From Mammaliicoccus vitulinus (lineage in GTDB: Bacteria; Bacillota; Bacilli; Staphylococcales; Staphylococcaceae), in NCBI RefSeq assembly GCF_029024305.1, contig NZ_CP118974.1:1-64000 (forward strand): a stretch of 64,000 nt of DNA. The letters are read 5' to 3'. The notes beneath the pieces are model-generated. The model saw nothing but the letters and a program-made list of their open reading frames with translations. It was not told the origin of the DNA and searched no databases. The translations under genes were made by a program, and so were the position numbers. Positions 33,500-43,843 of the stretch are shown piece after piece. Within the stretch, counting starts at the first letter, position 1. Each line of letters opens with the position of its first letter.

Positions 33500-35341
33500 A
33501 TGAATTGGCTAAAGAAATTTCAGTCCTTACACATTAAACTTGTCGTCATTTATGTTTTATTAATCATTATTGGTATGCAAATTATCGGTTTGTATTTTAC
33601 AAACAGTCTTGAGAAAGAACTGACGCGTAACTTCAAGACAAACATTGAGCAACACGTGAAACAGATTAATTACAACATAAAGAAAACGTACAACTCAGAA
33701 GATCCAAATCGGAACTTCCAAAAAGAAATACAAGGTATACTAGATGACTATGCAAACCGAACTGAAATTGATGAAATTAGATTTATTGATCAAGATCAAA
33801 TTATCGTTGCGACATCTAAAGCTACAAATCAGAATACCGTCAATCAAAAAGTAAATGATAGCTCTGTACAAAAGGCATTATCGTTAGGTAAATCCAATGA
33901 TAAAATCGTTTTGAAAAATGATTCTTCAGATAGGAACAGAGTGTGGATTAAAAATAAATCCGTTAAATATGAAGGTGAAGTTGTAGGAGATATATACGTT
34001 GAATCAGATATTGATTCTGTATATGAGCAGTTAAACAACATTAACCAGATTTTCATTATAGGTACGGCAATCTCATTATTGATCACAATTGTGCTCGGTT
34101 TCTTTATTGCGAGAACAATTACGAAACCAATATCAGATATGCGTAACCAAACATTAGAAATGTCTAAAGGTAACTATACACAGCGCGTGAAGATATATGG
34201 AAATGATGAAATTGGTGAACTGGCCTTATCATTTAATAACTTATCGAAACGTGTACAAGAAGCACAAGCGAATACTGAAAGTGAAAAACGACGTCTCGAC
34301 TCTGTCATCACACATATGAGTGATGGTGTATTAGCGACGGATAGACGTGGTCGCGTACGAATCATCAATGAAATGGCGCTTAAGATGTTGGGGCTAGAAC
34401 GTTCTGATGTAGAAGCTAAACATATGTTAGACATTCTTAATATTGATGATGATTACTCATTAGATGATTTACAAGAGAACAATGATAGCTTCATTATCGA
34501 TGTAAACGAAGAAGAGGGTATCATTGCACGCGTTAACTTCAGTACAATCATTCAAGATACCGGCTTTATTAATGGTTATATTGCGGTATTACACGATGTT
34601 ACAGAACAACATATTTTAGAGAATGAACGACGCGAATTTGTTGCGAATGTTTCACATGAATTGCGTACACCGTTAACATCCATGAGAAGTTATATAGAAG
34701 CACTAGAAGAAGGTGCTTGGCGTGATCCAGAAGTTGCGCCTACATTCTTAAATGTTACACGAGAAGAAACCGATCGTATGATACGTCTCGTGAATGATTT
34801 ATTACAGCTATCTAAAATGGACAATTCAAGTGATCAAATGAATTCAGAGTTGATTGACTTCAATATGTTCATCAATAAAATTATTAACAGACATGAAATG
34901 TCACAAGGTAAGAATGTAACATTTATACGTGATATACCAGTTAAAGGACTATTTGTAGAAATTGATCCTGACAAGATGACACAAGTGTTTGATAATGTTA
35001 TAACAAACGCGATTAAATATTCTCAAGAATCTCAAAAACGTGTAGAGTTTCATGTGAAACAAAATACGTTATATAACAGAATGACGATCCAGATTAAAGA
35101 TAATGGTATCGGTATACCTGTTAATAAAGTAGATAAAATATTTGATCGTTTCTATAGAGTAGATAAAGCAAGAGCGCGTAAGATGGGCGGTACTGGATTA
35201 GGTTTAGCGATTACTAAAGAAATCGTTGAAGCACATAAAGGTAGAATTTGGGCTAATAGTAAAGAAGGTCAAGGCACATCTATTTATATTACCTTGCCAT
35301 GTGAAGTCATGGAAGATGAGTTTGGTGATTGGGATGCGTAA
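33500..35341 (+). CDS. walK: Sensor histidine kinase WalK
   Basis: WalK is a 613-residue membrane kinase. It has two transmembrane segments (about 12-33 and 183-203) flanking an extracellular Cache-like domain, then HAMP (about 204-256), PAS (about 262-370) and the HisKA/HATPase core. The phospho-acceptor is His386 in [12 protein letters not shown], with DNGIGIP, FDRFYRV and GGTGLGLAI following. It follows walR by nine bases and overlaps walH by 8 bases. Confidence 0.99.
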   Translation: MNWLKKFQSLHIKLVVIYVLLIIIGMQIIGLYFTNSLEKELTRNFKTNIEQHVKQINYNIKKTYNSEDPNRNFQKEIQGILDDYANRTEIDEIRFIDQDQIIVATSKATNQNTVNQKVNDSSVQKALSLGKSNDKIVLKNDSSDRNRVWIKNKSVKYEGEVVGDIYVESDIDSVYEQLNNINQIFIIGTAISLLITIVLGFFIARTITKPISDMRNQTLEMSKGNYTQRVKIYGNDEIGELALSFNNLSKRVQEAQANTESEKRRLDSVITHMSDGVLATDRRGRVRIINEMALKMLGLERSDVEAKHMLDILNIDDDYSLDDLQENNDSFIIDVNEEEGIIARVNFSTIIQDTGFINGYIAVLHDVTEQHILENERREFVANVSHELRTPLTSMRSYIEALEEGAWRDPEVAPTFLNVTREETDRMIRLVNDLLQLSKMDNSSDQMNSELIDFNMFINKIINRHEMSQGKNVTFIRDIPVKGLFVEIDPDKMTQVFDNVITNAIKYSQESQKRVEFHVKQNTLYNRMTIQIKDNGIGIPVNKVDKIFDRFYRVDKARARKMGGTGLGLAITKEIVEAHKGRIWANSKEGQGTSIYITLPCEVMEDEFGDWDA

Positions 35342-36656
35342 TAGAGAAGTTATTAAATCTGCTATCCTTATCATCCTTGTGTTGGTCAGTGTATTTATGA
35401 CATACCGTGTATGGACATTCACACCTGAACTGACAGACTTGGAAACGGATGTTAATACCGATACCCCTTCTATTGGACCTAAGATTAGTAAGCCTATTGA
35501 TAGCGTGATTATGCCTTTTAGAATGATTAATCGCAATGGTACAGACGTGAAAGGGACGTCTAATGTGAAAGATATTAAAAGAATAACGGATCAAATGTTG
35601 AGCAAAGAAGTTAAGAAAGTTGATATTTTAAGCAGTGAATCAGTTGTTGAACTTGAAGATTTGTCTGAACGTTATACGATTTTAGACTTCCCTGACAGTG
35701 TCCCTAGTGAAATGTACTTGAATCAGGTATTAGGCATGAATATGAGTTATTATCCTAAAGTTAATTTTGATAGAATTTTAGTAGATACTAAGTCTACAAA
35801 CGAAGCGGTTGTTTATTTATTAAGTGAAGATAAACGTAAAGCTGTAAAGCTACAAACGTCGATGAAAAGTCATAAATTCGATCAAATTAATAAAGCAGCT
35901 GCATCAGATTTGAAACCTTATACGGGTATCATTACGAATGAAACGACTACAAATGAAATCAACCAAATTTATGCACCTGAGACTGCTGATAATATGAACA
36001 TTTACCGTTATGTATCTAATAAAATATCAGTAGCGGACTTAAATGATGTTATTCTTGGAGAATCTGTTATTGCACGCAGTAACGAAGATAACATTTCGTC
36101 ATATAATAATAATACAGGGATTTCCACTGTAAACGAAGAAAAGCAAACGTATCGTTATACGAATTTATCGGAAGATGAAAATCGTCAAAAAGATATTTCT
36201 AAATCGATTACGAATACATTTAAATTTATTAATGAACATGCAGGATATACAGATGAGTTCCGTTTATTTGATACCGATCAGAAGACGGGCAAAATCGATT
36301 ACCAAATGTTCTTAAACAACTATCCAGTATTTAATGATGATAAGCTATCTTCAATCGAAGCTGTGTGGGGTAGAGATACGATTAATGAATATAATAGAGG
36401 ATTGATTACAACAGGTGTAGCAGTACCGTCTAAAAAAGAAGCAGATGAATTGCCTTCATCAGAAGAAGTGAGATACGGTTTAGCTTCTAATGCACAAATA
36501 GACTTTAATAAAGTTACAAATATAGCGATTGGATATGATTTATCAATACCAAATAATGAAATTGATAATTTACAAGATACAATTGAATTCACGCCAAAAT
36601 GGTATATTAAATATGATGGTGAATGGAAAAGATATGAGAATGGAGGGCTTACTTAA
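35334..36656 (+). CDS. walH: WalK-associated regulator WalH (YycH)
   Basis: This 440-residue protein has one N-terminal membrane segment (about 8-26) and a large extracytoplasmic part, as in YycH proteins that bind WalK at the membrane. The start at 35334 ([10 protein letters not shown]) overlaps the walK end by 8 bases. A longer frame beginning at 35226 lies inside walK and is rejected. It is coupled to walI by a TAATG overlap. Confidence 0.95.
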   Translation: MRNREVIKSAILIILVLVSVFMTYRVWTFTPELTDLETDVNTDTPSIGPKISKPIDSVIMPFRMINRNGTDVKGTSNVKDIKRITDQMLSKEVKKVDILSSESVVELEDLSERYTILDFPDSVPSEMYLNQVLGMNMSYYPKVNFDRILVDTKSTNEAVVYLLSEDKRKAVKLQTSMKSHKFDQINKAAASDLKPYTGIITNETTTNEINQIYAPETADNMNIYRYVSNKISVADLNDVILGESVIARSNEDNISSYNNNTGISTVNEEKQTYRYTNLSEDENRQKDISKSITNTFKFINEHAGYTDEFRLFDTDQKTGKIDYQMFLNNYPVFNDDKLSSIEAVWGRDTINEYNRGLITTGVAVPSKKEADELPSSEEVRYGLASNAQIDFNKVTNIAIGYDLSIPNNEIDNLQDTIEFTPKWYIKYDGEWKRYENGGLT

Positions 36657-37447
36657 TGGATTGGAAACATGCCAAGTCACTCTTCATCATTGTGTTCGTT
36701 TTGATTAACATTGGATTGGTCGTCGTCTATTTTAATAAAATTAACAACTCGATCGTTCAAGAATCTAACGCACAATCAGATGTAAATTTCTCAAAAGAAG
36801 GAATAGAAATTCCACAGTTACCAGAGTATAAAGATAAAGAAATGCAAGCCATAACAGGCAGTAGTAAATCGTTTAGTTCTGATGAACTTGAAGGTGTGTA
36901 TACATTAACTGAAAAAGACACAAAGATAAATAAAGACATCAATGTAGACTTAGATAAAGATAGCAAACAATCATCATTCAAAAACTTCATCAATAAAGAG
37001 TCCTTTAAAGGTAAAGAATACAAAGATAAAAGTAACAACACTGATAAAAATAAAGTGATTTACGAACAAAACTATGAAGGTTTACCTATACTGAATAATA
37101 GTAAAGGGCAAATCGTCTTTAATATAGAAGAAGGTAAAGTAAATAAATATACACAAACATATTTAGATAAACTGAAACCAGGTAACGGAGATAACAATCA
37201 TAAGCAAAAAATTGCAGATGCTAAGACAGCCCTAGACATATTGTATTACAACACATACCTTAAAAAAGGTGATAAAGTAGAATCCGTGAGATTAGGCTAT
37301 TATAGTGTCGTTAAAGAAATTGGAGGACAAGTACTTGTTCCTTCATGGGAAGTCAAAATTAAATCCAAAGAAAACGGTAAAAGTAAGACTAAAGTATTGT
37401 ACATTGATGCAATCAAACCAGAATCAACCGTGTTAGAAGAATCATAA
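36656..37447 (+). CDS. walI: WalK-associated regulator WalI (YycI)
   Basis: This 263-residue YycI protein has one N-terminal membrane anchor (about 8-27), then an extracytoplasmic domain rich in lysine and aspartate. With WalH it modulates WalK. The ATG overlaps the walH stop by one base. The C-terminal part shows the YycI pattern SVRLGYYSVVKEIGGQVLVPSW. Confidence 0.95.
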   Translation: MDWKHAKSLFIIVFVLINIGLVVVYFNKINNSIVQESNAQSDVNFSKEGIEIPQLPEYKDKEMQAITGSSKSFSSDELEGVYTLTEKDTKINKDINVDLDKDSKQSSFKNFINKESFKGKEYKDKSNNTDKNKVIYEQNYEGLPILNNSKGQIVFNIEEGKVNKYTQTYLDKLKPGNGDNNHKQKIADAKTALDILYYNTYLKKGDKVESVRLGYYSVVKEIGGQVLVPSWEVKIKSKENGKSKTKVLYIDAIKPESTVLEES

Positions 37448-37476
37448 GAGAAGGTAATTAAAGGAGATGAACACTT

Positions 37477-38268
37477 GTGATCGCAATGAGCGTACTCGCA
37501 AGTGGCAGTACAGGAAATGCCACTTATATAGAATCAGATAAAGGAAGCCTACTCGTAGACGCAGGGTTGACAGGTAAAAAATTAGAAGGTCTGTTTCAAC
37601 AAATAGACCGTAACATCAGCGACTTAGAAGGCATCTTAGTAACCCACGAACATGTCGATCACATAAAAGGGTTAGGCGTACTTGCACGTAAATATAAACT
37701 ACCTATCTATGCCAACAAGAAGACGTGGCAAATGATAGAAGCTAAAGATAAGAATATACCACTTGATCAAAAGTTCAACTTTGAACCATATGAAACAAAA
37801 ACATTAGCAGGTATTGATATCGAGTCATTCAGCGTGTCACACGATGCGATAGATCCACAGTTCTATATCTTCAATCATGACTATAAAAAATTTACAATGA
37901 TAACAGATACAGGATACGTGTCAGACAGAATGAAAGGTATGATACATGGTAGTGATGCATTTGTATTTGAAAGCAATCACGACGTAGATATGTTAAGAAT
38001 GGGTAGATATCCATGGAAGACAAAGCAACGTATATTAAGTGATATGGGTCACGTATCTAATGAAGACGCAGCACATGCAATGTGTGACGTGATAACAGGT
38101 AATACAAAACGCATTTATCTTTCTCACTTGAGCCAAGATAATAATATGAAAGATTTAGCAAGAATGAGCGTAGGACAAATATTAAACGAAAACGACATAG
38201 ATACAAACAAAGAAGTCATCCTATGCGACACAGATAAAGAAAAAGCAACGTCAATATATTATATATAG
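37477..38268 (+). CDS. walJ: MBL-fold hydrolase WalJ (YycJ)
   Basis: This 263-residue metallo-beta-lactamase-fold nuclease of the YycJ type has the metal motif [10 protein letters not shown] (about 57-66), the ITDTGYVSD aspartate and the HLSQDN histidine. Homologues act in DNA mismatch repair or as exonucleases. AAAGGAGATG precedes the GTG. It is the last gene of the wal operon and is followed by a terminator. Confidence 0.95.
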   Translation: MIAMSVLASGSTGNATYIESDKGSLLVDAGLTGKKLEGLFQQIDRNISDLEGILVTHEHVDHIKGLGVLARKYKLPIYANKKTWQMIEAKDKNIPLDQKFNFEPYETKTLAGIDIESFSVSHDAIDPQFYIFNHDYKKFTMITDTGYVSDRMKGMIHGSDAFVFESNHDVDMLRMGRYPWKTKQRILSDMGHVSNEDAAHAMCDVITGNTKRIYLSHLSQDNNMKDLARMSVGQILNENDIDTNKEVILCDTDKEKATSIYYI

Positions 38269-38270
38269 GC

Positions 38271-38312
38271 AAAAGATATCCCCAATTTCAGATTTGGGGA
38301 TATCTTTTTAGT
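38271..38312 (+). terminator. Terminator of the wal operon
   Basis: AAAAGATATCCCCAA pairs with TTGGGGATATCTTTT and is followed by T residues. Confidence 0.92.
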
Positions 38313-38332
38313 TTGTACACAGTTATACCCAA

Positions 38333-38549
38333 TTGTCCACAAACTGTGCATAACTACATGGGTTATCCACTATTCTATCCACAATGTATATAATTCAGTG
38401 GATAAATAGCACCAAAATGTATAAAAATAAACGACTAAATATTAAGAAAATATACAAAAATATTGAAATGTTGATATAATGATAAAGAAAACTGTGCATA
38501 AGTTGATAACCTGTGGATAACTTTTAAGACAATGAATAAAGGTGGATAA
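38333..38549. other. Cluster of DnaA-box-like 9-mers before rlmH
   Basis: This gap holds at least six 9-mers identical to or one mismatch from TTATCCACA: 38333-38341 (TTGTCCACA), 38363-38371 (TTATCCACT), 38375-38383 (CTATCCACA), 38397-38405 (minus), 38512-38520 (minus, perfect) and 38541-38549 (minus). Two TGTGCATAA sites lie at 38345 and 38493. A TATAAT at about 38475 may serve the rlmH promoter. Binding by DnaA is inferred. Confidence 0.6.
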
Positions 38550-38551
38550 TG

Positions 38552-39031
38552 ATGAAAATAACAATCATAACAGTCGGTAAACTAAAAGAGAAGTACTGGA
38601 AACAAGCCGTAGATGAATATAATAAGAGATTAGGCGCTTATACGAAGACAGAATTAATCGAAGTAGCAGACGAAAAAGCACCAGATAATATGAGTGAAAA
38701 AGATATAGAGATCGTGAAAGAAAAAGAAGCGGACCGTATTATGTCGAAAGTAAAACAAGACAGTTACGTCATTACCCTGGAAATAGAAGGTAAGATGTTA
38801 ACAAGCGAGCAGCTTAGTAAAGAAATCGATAACCTCATGACACGAGGAAATTCACACATCACATTTATTATTGGCGGATCAAACGGATTGCATAGTAAAG
38901 TACTCCAACGCAGCAACTACGCCCTATCATTCAGCAAAATGACCTTCCCACATCAAATGATGAAAGTCGTGTTGATGGAGCAAGTATATAGAGCATTTAA
39001 GATAATGCGTGGGGAAGCGTATCATAAGTGA
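38552..39031 (+). CDS. rlmH: 23S rRNA (pseudouridine1915-N3)-methyltransferase RlmH (OrfX)
   Basis: RlmH is a SPOUT methyltransferase acting on pseudouridine 1915 of 23S rRNA. The start [16 protein letters not shown] at 38552 gives 159 residues, equal to S. aureus RlmH; an ATG three bases earlier is possible. The [10 protein letters not shown] cofactor knot and C-terminal RGEAYHK are intact. Its last codons form the SCC attachment site, so the insertion has kept the gene complete. Confidence 0.98.
   Translation: MKITIITVGKLKEKYWKQAVDEYNKRLGAYTKTELIEVADEKAPDNMSEKDIEIVKEKEADRIMSKVKQDSYVITLEIEGKMLTSEQLSKEIDNLMTRGNSHITFIIGGSNGLHSKVLQRSNYALSFSKMTFPHQMMKVVLMEQVYRAFKIMRGEAYHK
39014..39031 (+). other. 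attL: SCC attachment site in rlmH (left junction)
   Basis: GAAGCGTATCATAAGTGA at the rlmH 3' end is the standard SCC integration core. Just after it, TGATGCGGTTTTTTAATTA (39028-39046) recurs in inverted orientation, with one T fewer, at 63,630-63,650. This marks the outer inverted repeats of the inserted DNA. Confidence 0.93.
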
Positions 39032-39069
39032 TGCGGTTTTTTAATTACTTATACACATTATTTGTTATA

Positions 39070-39110
39070 TTCCAAATTTTAATATATTGAGGTATAATGC
39101 AATTATGGAG
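39070..39110 (+). promoter_or_regulatory. Promoter of the left-end restriction gene
   Basis: TTCCAA (39070-39075), 17 bases and TATAAT (39093-39098) lie inside the left end of the element, followed by GGAG at 39107. The gene is therefore expressed from the element and not from rlmH. Confidence 0.55.
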
Positions 39111-39118
39111 TTGAGATG

Positions 39119-40534
39119 ATGCAAAATGTATATATTCTTTCAGAAGAACGACCTAAAAAAAGTGTGGTTTATCAGTTGTTATTATTAGTTCAATCACATT
39201 TGAATAACAAAAATATTAAAGAGAATGAAATACTTCGCTTAAATGAGGAAAAAACTAATTTTAAAATAATACCTGAAATAATCGACGGTAGATTTACGTT
39301 TAATTATTTAGTAAAAGGAATAGAGATTGAAGGTATTAATAGTATAATAATAAAATTGTCAAAAGGATATTCAAGTTTCGTAGATTTTTTAGTTTTTATA
39401 CAAAATGAAATACCAAATCCGGAAAAAGAAAATAACTTAATATTTGGTGTTGAAGAAACTAAAACTAGAGATAGTGAAAGTAGAAATACAGGTGTTTATC
39501 AAAGAGGGTCGAAATTTGTCTTTTTTGAACATTTTTATCCTGATTCAAAGTTATACATGCTATATAATGATAGTAATAAAGATAGTAAAGTGAAACCTTC
39601 TGAAACTAGTGTGTTTGGTACTAGTCTTTATAAAAATCTCGATGTATCTTTAATAGGTAAAGATGACAAATGGTTTGAATCTTTTAGAAGCATAGAAGAT
39701 TTGATTGAATTTAAATCTTCTATGAGAAAACCACCAAAAGGAAATGTACCGGTAGATATAAATCTTGATTTAAATAAAAATCTAATAACTATATCTGGAA
39801 GATTAGCAAAGCCAGCGAATGCAGGTAACATTGGTCATGATCCTAATATTGGAGCCTTAACATTAATTAGTTCTGTTTTGAGAAAGTTAGGTTGGAATGG
39901 AAAGATAGTCATCACTAGGCATGGAGTGTCACAAACTTACATAAATCGTAATAAAAAAAATAAATTTTTATTACTTTGTTCAATATTAAATATAGAGTTA
40001 GAAAATATAGAAATGGATTTAACAGAAATTAAAGCATATATACCTTCTCAATATTGGAAATATGAAAACACTAGTGAAAAAGTTACGGATATTTTCTTAC
40101 ATTTATTATGTGATTATTTTGATATTCCAGCAATTTATGAAAATCATGCAGGAAGTGAGAGAGGATACTTTATAACTGAAAATCAGAACATAGTAATACC
40201 TAAAAAAAATAAAATGAATCAATTATATTATATACCTGATGTAGTGATAGCTAATCACAAAGAAAAAGAGCTTTTATTAGTAGAGGGCAAAACATATGAA
40301 AATTGGAAAAAAGGTATAGAAGAGTTAGAAAATTATCCAACTTTTGAAGAGGATTTCTTGAAGAAATATTACCCTGATTATCAATTTTCAAAATGGGTTA
40401 CTTTATATTCATCTAATAACCAGGACGAATTACCTCATAAAGATGTGTTATTAAATGTGAATAATCTCGGTCAAATAAATCTTAGCGATAATAGTCCAAA
40501 ATGGTTAGAAAAAATAATGAAAAAAATGACTTAG
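39119..40534 (+). CDS. Putative type II restriction endonuclease
   Basis: This 471-residue protein has no family I can name with certainty. An acidic-lysine motif in GVEETKTRDSESRNTG (about 110-125; Glu113-x-Lys115) resembles a PD-(D/E)xK nuclease centre. A second one, LLLVEGKTYENW, lies near 375-390. It ends tail-to-tail, 22 bases from three adenine methyltransferase genes, which makes a restriction endonuclease the best reading. GGAG lies 8 bases before the ATG at 39119; an ATG three bases earlier is possible. The very AT-rich composition and codon use differ from the core genes and suggest transfer. Confidence 0.6.
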   Translation: MQNVYILSEERPKKSVVYQLLLLVQSHLNNKNIKENEILRLNEEKTNFKIIPEIIDGRFTFNYLVKGIEIEGINSIIIKLSKGYSSFVDFLVFIQNEIPNPEKENNLIFGVEETKTRDSESRNTGVYQRGSKFVFFEHFYPDSKLYMLYNDSNKDSKVKPSETSVFGTSLYKNLDVSLIGKDDKWFESFRSIEDLIEFKSSMRKPPKGNVPVDINLDLNKNLITISGRLAKPANAGNIGHDPNIGALTLISSVLRKLGWNGKIVITRHGVSQTYINRNKKNKFLLLCSILNIELENIEMDLTEIKAYIPSQYWKYENTSEKVTDIFLHLLCDYFDIPAIYENHAGSERGYFITENQNIVIPKKNKMNQLYYIPDVVIANHKEKELLLVEGKTYENWKKGIEELENYPTFEEDFLKKYYPDYQFSKWVTLYSSNNQDELPHKDVLLNVNNLGQINLSDNSPKWLEKIMKKMT

Positions 40535-40560
40535 ATTTCATTCTAAGTCATTTTTTTTAA
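40522..40560. terminator. Bidirectional terminator between R and M genes
   Basis: AATGACTTAGA pairs with TCTAAGTCATT, with A-rich and T-rich flanks on opposite sides. It can end both convergent transcripts. Confidence 0.85.
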
Positions 40561-41279
40561 AACAATTTTTGTTGCTTAAACTTCGTTCTTTTATTGGCTA
40601 TAGAAACATACTTCTCATCTATATCAAAACCTATAAAATTACGATCGGTATTCATCGAAGCCACTCCTGTAGTTCCGCTTCCCATAAAAGGATCTAATAT
40701 AATATCTTCTTTATTGGAGTGTATATTTATTAAGTGTTCAATAAGTTTAACGGGTTTTTGAGTAGGATGGTATCTTTCAAAGCCGCCACCACTTTCGGAA
40801 GGAAATTTTAATACTGACCGTTCCATCGCACTATCTTGTCTATTAAAAGTCCAACTCTTACCAGGTTTTACATACCATTGAAGCATTTCTATATCAGGTG
40901 CATAACGTCTATCTCTATTACGTGGCATGGGGTTAGTTTTTTGCCATATGATTGTATCTTTATATATAAATCCAAGATTATGACATATTTCAGTTAGAAT
41001 GCTGGATTTTTTAAAGTCATTAAAAATAATTAGACTGCCCCCAGGTTTGATTACTTCATAAGCAGCTTCTATCCATAACTGATTATCAAAGTTTTTGTCC
41101 CAATTGCCAAAATCAGTACCAACGCGACTATTTTTTCGGTCTTTCATTGTTGCAAAATTAGATTTTCTTGAAATCACATATGGTGGGTCTGCAATAACTA
41201 AATCGATTAAAGCATTTGAAGCAATTAATTTTTTAATTCCATATACACAATCAAATAAATAAGTACGGTTGAAATCCAT
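40557..41279 (-). CDS. DNA adenine methyltransferase, beta class (DpnA-like)
   Basis: This 240-residue methyltransferase has the catalytic DPPY at 31-34 before the S-adenosylmethionine site DPFMGSGTTG (196-205), the order of the beta class of N6-adenine or N4-cytosine enzymes. The blocks IWQKTNPMPR and HPTQKPVKL are shared with DpnA of the DpnII system. The ATG at 41279 has AAGGTGATT ahead; a GTG at 41288 lies in that site. It is the last of three methyltransferase genes in one operon. Confidence 0.85.
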   Translation of the reverse strand: MDFNRTYLFDCVYGIKKLIASNALIDLVIADPPYVISRKSNFATMKDRKNSRVGTDFGNWDKNFDNQLWIEAAYEVIKPGGSLIIFNDFKKSSILTEICHNLGFIYKDTIIWQKTNPMPRNRDRRYAPDIEMLQWYVKPGKSWTFNRQDSAMERSVLKFPSESGGGFERYHPTQKPVKLIEHLINIHSNKEDIILDPFMGSGTTGVASMNTDRNFIGFDIDEKYVSIANKRTKFKQQKLF

Positions 41280-41295
41280 ATTAATCACCTTAATT

Positions 41296-42171
41296 TTAGT
41301 ATTTTAAAATATTGCCATTAGAAACGTCGTAATTTGTAATAAGTACTTCTTTACTGCCGACACCTTTTGAATTGTATGACGAGTTATTATAATTATAATT
41401 TAATACATGTACAGCTACACTTTTATTTTTTATGAAATTCTCTAATAAAGTATGCTGCTTTTCTTTATTTTCTAAGACATTAGACATAGCCCATCTAACT
41501 TTATTACTAGTAAGTTGATTAAGTAAATTATACATTTTTAATTCTTGATTTTCATTCCAATTTGTAAAACCTCTATTTCCATCATTGTAACTGGCTCTAG
41601 TTATAAGATAAGGAGGATCTAAGTATACAAAGTCGTTAGGTTTTAAATCTGACAAATTTAGGTGTTCAAAAAGATAGTCTGTAAATAGAGGCTTTATTTC
41701 ATTCAATCTCTTGACAAATTTATATAGATTACTTCTCATATTATTTGTGAATTGAGAACGATTTTTACCAAATGGATTATTAAATTTCATAGAATTATTA
41801 AATCTTATTTGATAATTATAACTATACGCTACTAATACATATAGATTAATAGGTGAGGGATTAGAGTTATAGTAATTTCTAAATGCGAGAAAGGCTTCTT
41901 GATTTGTTTTAGATAGATTCCAATTAGTAATTATTTCATCTATATTATAAATTAATTCATCAGGATCTTGAGTTGAAAAAAATCTGAACATTTCATTAAT
42001 TTTGTAATTCATATCATTAAACCAATATTTTTTAGCCTCAACATTAATACCTACGTTGGCCCCCCCACTAAATAAATCAACAAAAAGATCTATTTCGTTT
42101 GGAAATAATGGTATAATTTGTGGTAGCAATTTATATTTACCACCAACATAATTCAATGGGCTTTTTAACAT
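41296..42171 (-). CDS. D12-class DNA adenine methyltransferase (Dam/DpnM-like)
   Basis: This 291-residue alpha-class enzyme begins with PLNYVGGKYKLLPQI, has the cofactor motif DLFSGGANVG (32-41), catalytic DPPY at 185-188, and the C-terminal VLITNYDV typical of Dam/DpnM proteins. AAAGGAG precedes the start. It is the middle gene of the operon, 16 bases after the first methyltransferase. It would methylate the N6 of adenine in one strand of the recognition site; the site itself cannot be read from sequence. Confidence 0.88.
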   Translation of the reverse strand: MLKSPLNYVGGKYKLLPQIIPLFPNEIDLFVDLFSGGANVGINVEAKKYWFNDMNYKINEMFRFFSTQDPDELIYNIDEIITNWNLSKTNQEAFLAFRNYYNSNPSPINLYVLVAYSYNYQIRFNNSMKFNNPFGKNRSQFTNNMRSNLYKFVKRLNEIKPLFTDYLFEHLNLSDLKPNDFVYLDPPYLITRASYNDGNRGFTNWNENQELKMYNLLNQLTSNKVRWAMSNVLENKEKQHTLLENFIKNKSVAVHVLNYNYNNSSYNSKGVGSKEVLITNYDVSNGNILKY

Positions 42172-42187
42172 TATAAACTCCTTTTTA

Positions 42188-43213
42188 TTAAAATTTTCTA
42201 ATATAAATTAAAATTTCATACAGCCCTTCATTTATTGAAGGAATCTTCGATTTATATTTTCGATAAGGTATTCTTTTTATATCAACTTTTTTATTGAAGG
42301 AATGATTTTGCATTATATTTATTAGATCTTCTTCACTAATTATTCCCTCATTATTATAACTCAATATAATATGTTTTGAATTGATATTACTAATCAGCTC
42401 TTCAAGAGATTCTTTAGCTTTCTTCTGCATGGAGTATGTACTTTTTAAATTACTGTAATCCATTAATCCTGTTACACCAGATAACTCAGGCTTTTTATTT
42501 GAAGCTATATTTTCTAACACATGATAATTTGGGGCATATTGTCTTTTATTATATGGGGGATCCAAATATGCAATGTCTGATTTAATAGTTTTAACCAAAT
42601 TATTGGCATTCTCATTAAAAGATAAATTAGATTTGTTGTTATTTACTATTTTTACTGCTTTTAAAGTTAGCGGTTTTAAAGCACGTGTATCCCATTTTTT
42701 TAAATAGGCTCCGTATGTCCCTGTTATATTACTTATAAATGGAATAGCTTGTATCAATGATGTAAGTAAATAGTAATACTCCAAATTATCAATCAAACTT
42801 TCCAACTTCCATTTGTCAATTAAAGTACGGATTCCATCAATCTTTTTAGCATTTTCAACAGTAAAATACATTCTTTTAGATTTCCCACTAGGGCTATAAT
42901 TCTCCTCGTAGTAGCCAACTTCATTTAAACTAAAATCAATTTGATTTAAAAAATCTATAGGATTTTCAATACCAATATTTTTGAGGTTTTTGAAGGAAGG
43001 AGTTTCATTATTTTCAATACTGATTTTAGCCATTATATAACTAAAGTAAAGAATGTCATTACTGAAAATTTGATAATCTTTTTTAAAGTATTCACTTACA
43101 ACATTACTACCAGCGAACACATCAAAAAAAGTTTTTTCATCACCATCAGAATGTTCATTTAATATCTCTTCGATGTTTGTTAATAAATTTGTTTTTGATC
43201 CAATAAATCTCAT
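42188..43213 (-). CDS. D12-class DNA adenine methyltransferase
   Basis: This 341-residue alpha-class enzyme begins MRFIGSKTNLL and has DVFAGSNVV (31-39) as cofactor loop and DPPYNKRQY (catalytic DPPY 218-221). The DPPYN(K/R)RQY form is found in methyltransferases of asymmetric-site (type IIS-like) systems. AGGAG lies ahead of the ATG. It is first in the methyltransferase operon. Sequence is clearly different from the second D12 gene, so the two are not a recent duplication. Confidence 0.87.
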   Translation of the reverse strand: MRFIGSKTNLLTNIEEILNEHSDGDEKTFFDVFAGSNVVSEYFKKDYQIFSNDILYFSYIMAKISIENNETPSFKNLKNIGIENPIDFLNQIDFSLNEVGYYEENYSPSGKSKRMYFTVENAKKIDGIRTLIDKWKLESLIDNLEYYYLLTSLIQAIPFISNITGTYGAYLKKWDTRALKPLTLKAVKIVNNNKSNLSFNENANNLVKTIKSDIAYLDPPYNKRQYAPNYHVLENIASNKKPELSGVTGLMDYSNLKSTYSMQKKAKESLEELISNINSKHIILSYNNEGIISEEDLINIMQNHSFNKKVDIKRIPYRKYKSKIPSINEGLYEILIYIRKF

Positions 43214-43315
43214 TTCTACAACTCCTCATAATATACTTTACCATACTATCAGATAATGCCTTAGGCAACAATAAAATTAAGGTCTAGAATGAAGATCGTC
43301 ACTTTAATGATAAAT

Positions 43316-43828
43316 TTATTCACAAAATCCCAATATCCATTTTTTTCTTGCTTTTGGATTAAGTGGATGCATGATTTCATTTGTTTCTGGATTAATAAGT
43401 TGCTTTACTTTCTTCTTATGAGGTTTCAACATTTCTAATACTTCATTGACCCTAGACTCAACAACTGTTTTTTTAGCGTATGCACCCCAAGCTAATATAA
43501 CTTCATCTGCTTCTTTTACAGCTTTCATGATTTGAATGTCTGTATGTTTATCATGGCTATTTTCTATATGCTTTATATTTGTGGTTGTTATCATGTTTGA
43601 ATATAGATTCACAAAATCAATTGATCCGAAGTCTTCCATTTCAGATACTTTATTTAGAATTAATTGAGTCGTTAAATCAATATTGAGAATACCATCATAA
43701 TGCGGATACATTGTGATGATTGTGATCGTTTGTTTTTCACTATCCCATGTTTTCTTAAGTAGATAGCGATGTTGTTGGTCATCACTGAATATGGCTTCAG
43801 TTTCTAATGTATTTTTTATTGTTTCCAT
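43316..43828 (-). CDS. DUF1643 protein of SCC elements
   Basis: This 170-residue protein matches the DUF1643 family found in nearly all ccrAB SCC elements downstream of ccrB. It shows LLKKTWDSEK, MYPHYDGILNIDLT, FVNLYSNM and EVILAWGAYAKK. Its function is unknown; some members sit in phage and plasmid DNA. It is the last gene of the SAUGI-DUF960-DUF1643 operon. Confidence 0.88.
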   Translation of the reverse strand: METIKNTLETEAIFSDDQQHRYLLKKTWDSEKQTITIITMYPHYDGILNIDLTTQLILNKVSEMEDFGSIDFVNLYSNMITTTNIKHIENSHDKHTDIQIMKAVKEADEVILAWGAYAKKTVVESRVNEVLEMLKPHKKKVKQLINPETNEIMHPLNPKARKKWILGFCE

Positions 43829-43843
43829 GTAATATTCACTCCT

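Noticed and set aside
35226-35333. Extended N-terminus of walH
   Set aside because: It would lie entirely inside walK in another frame. The start at 35334 gives the typical short N-terminus followed by a membrane anchor.
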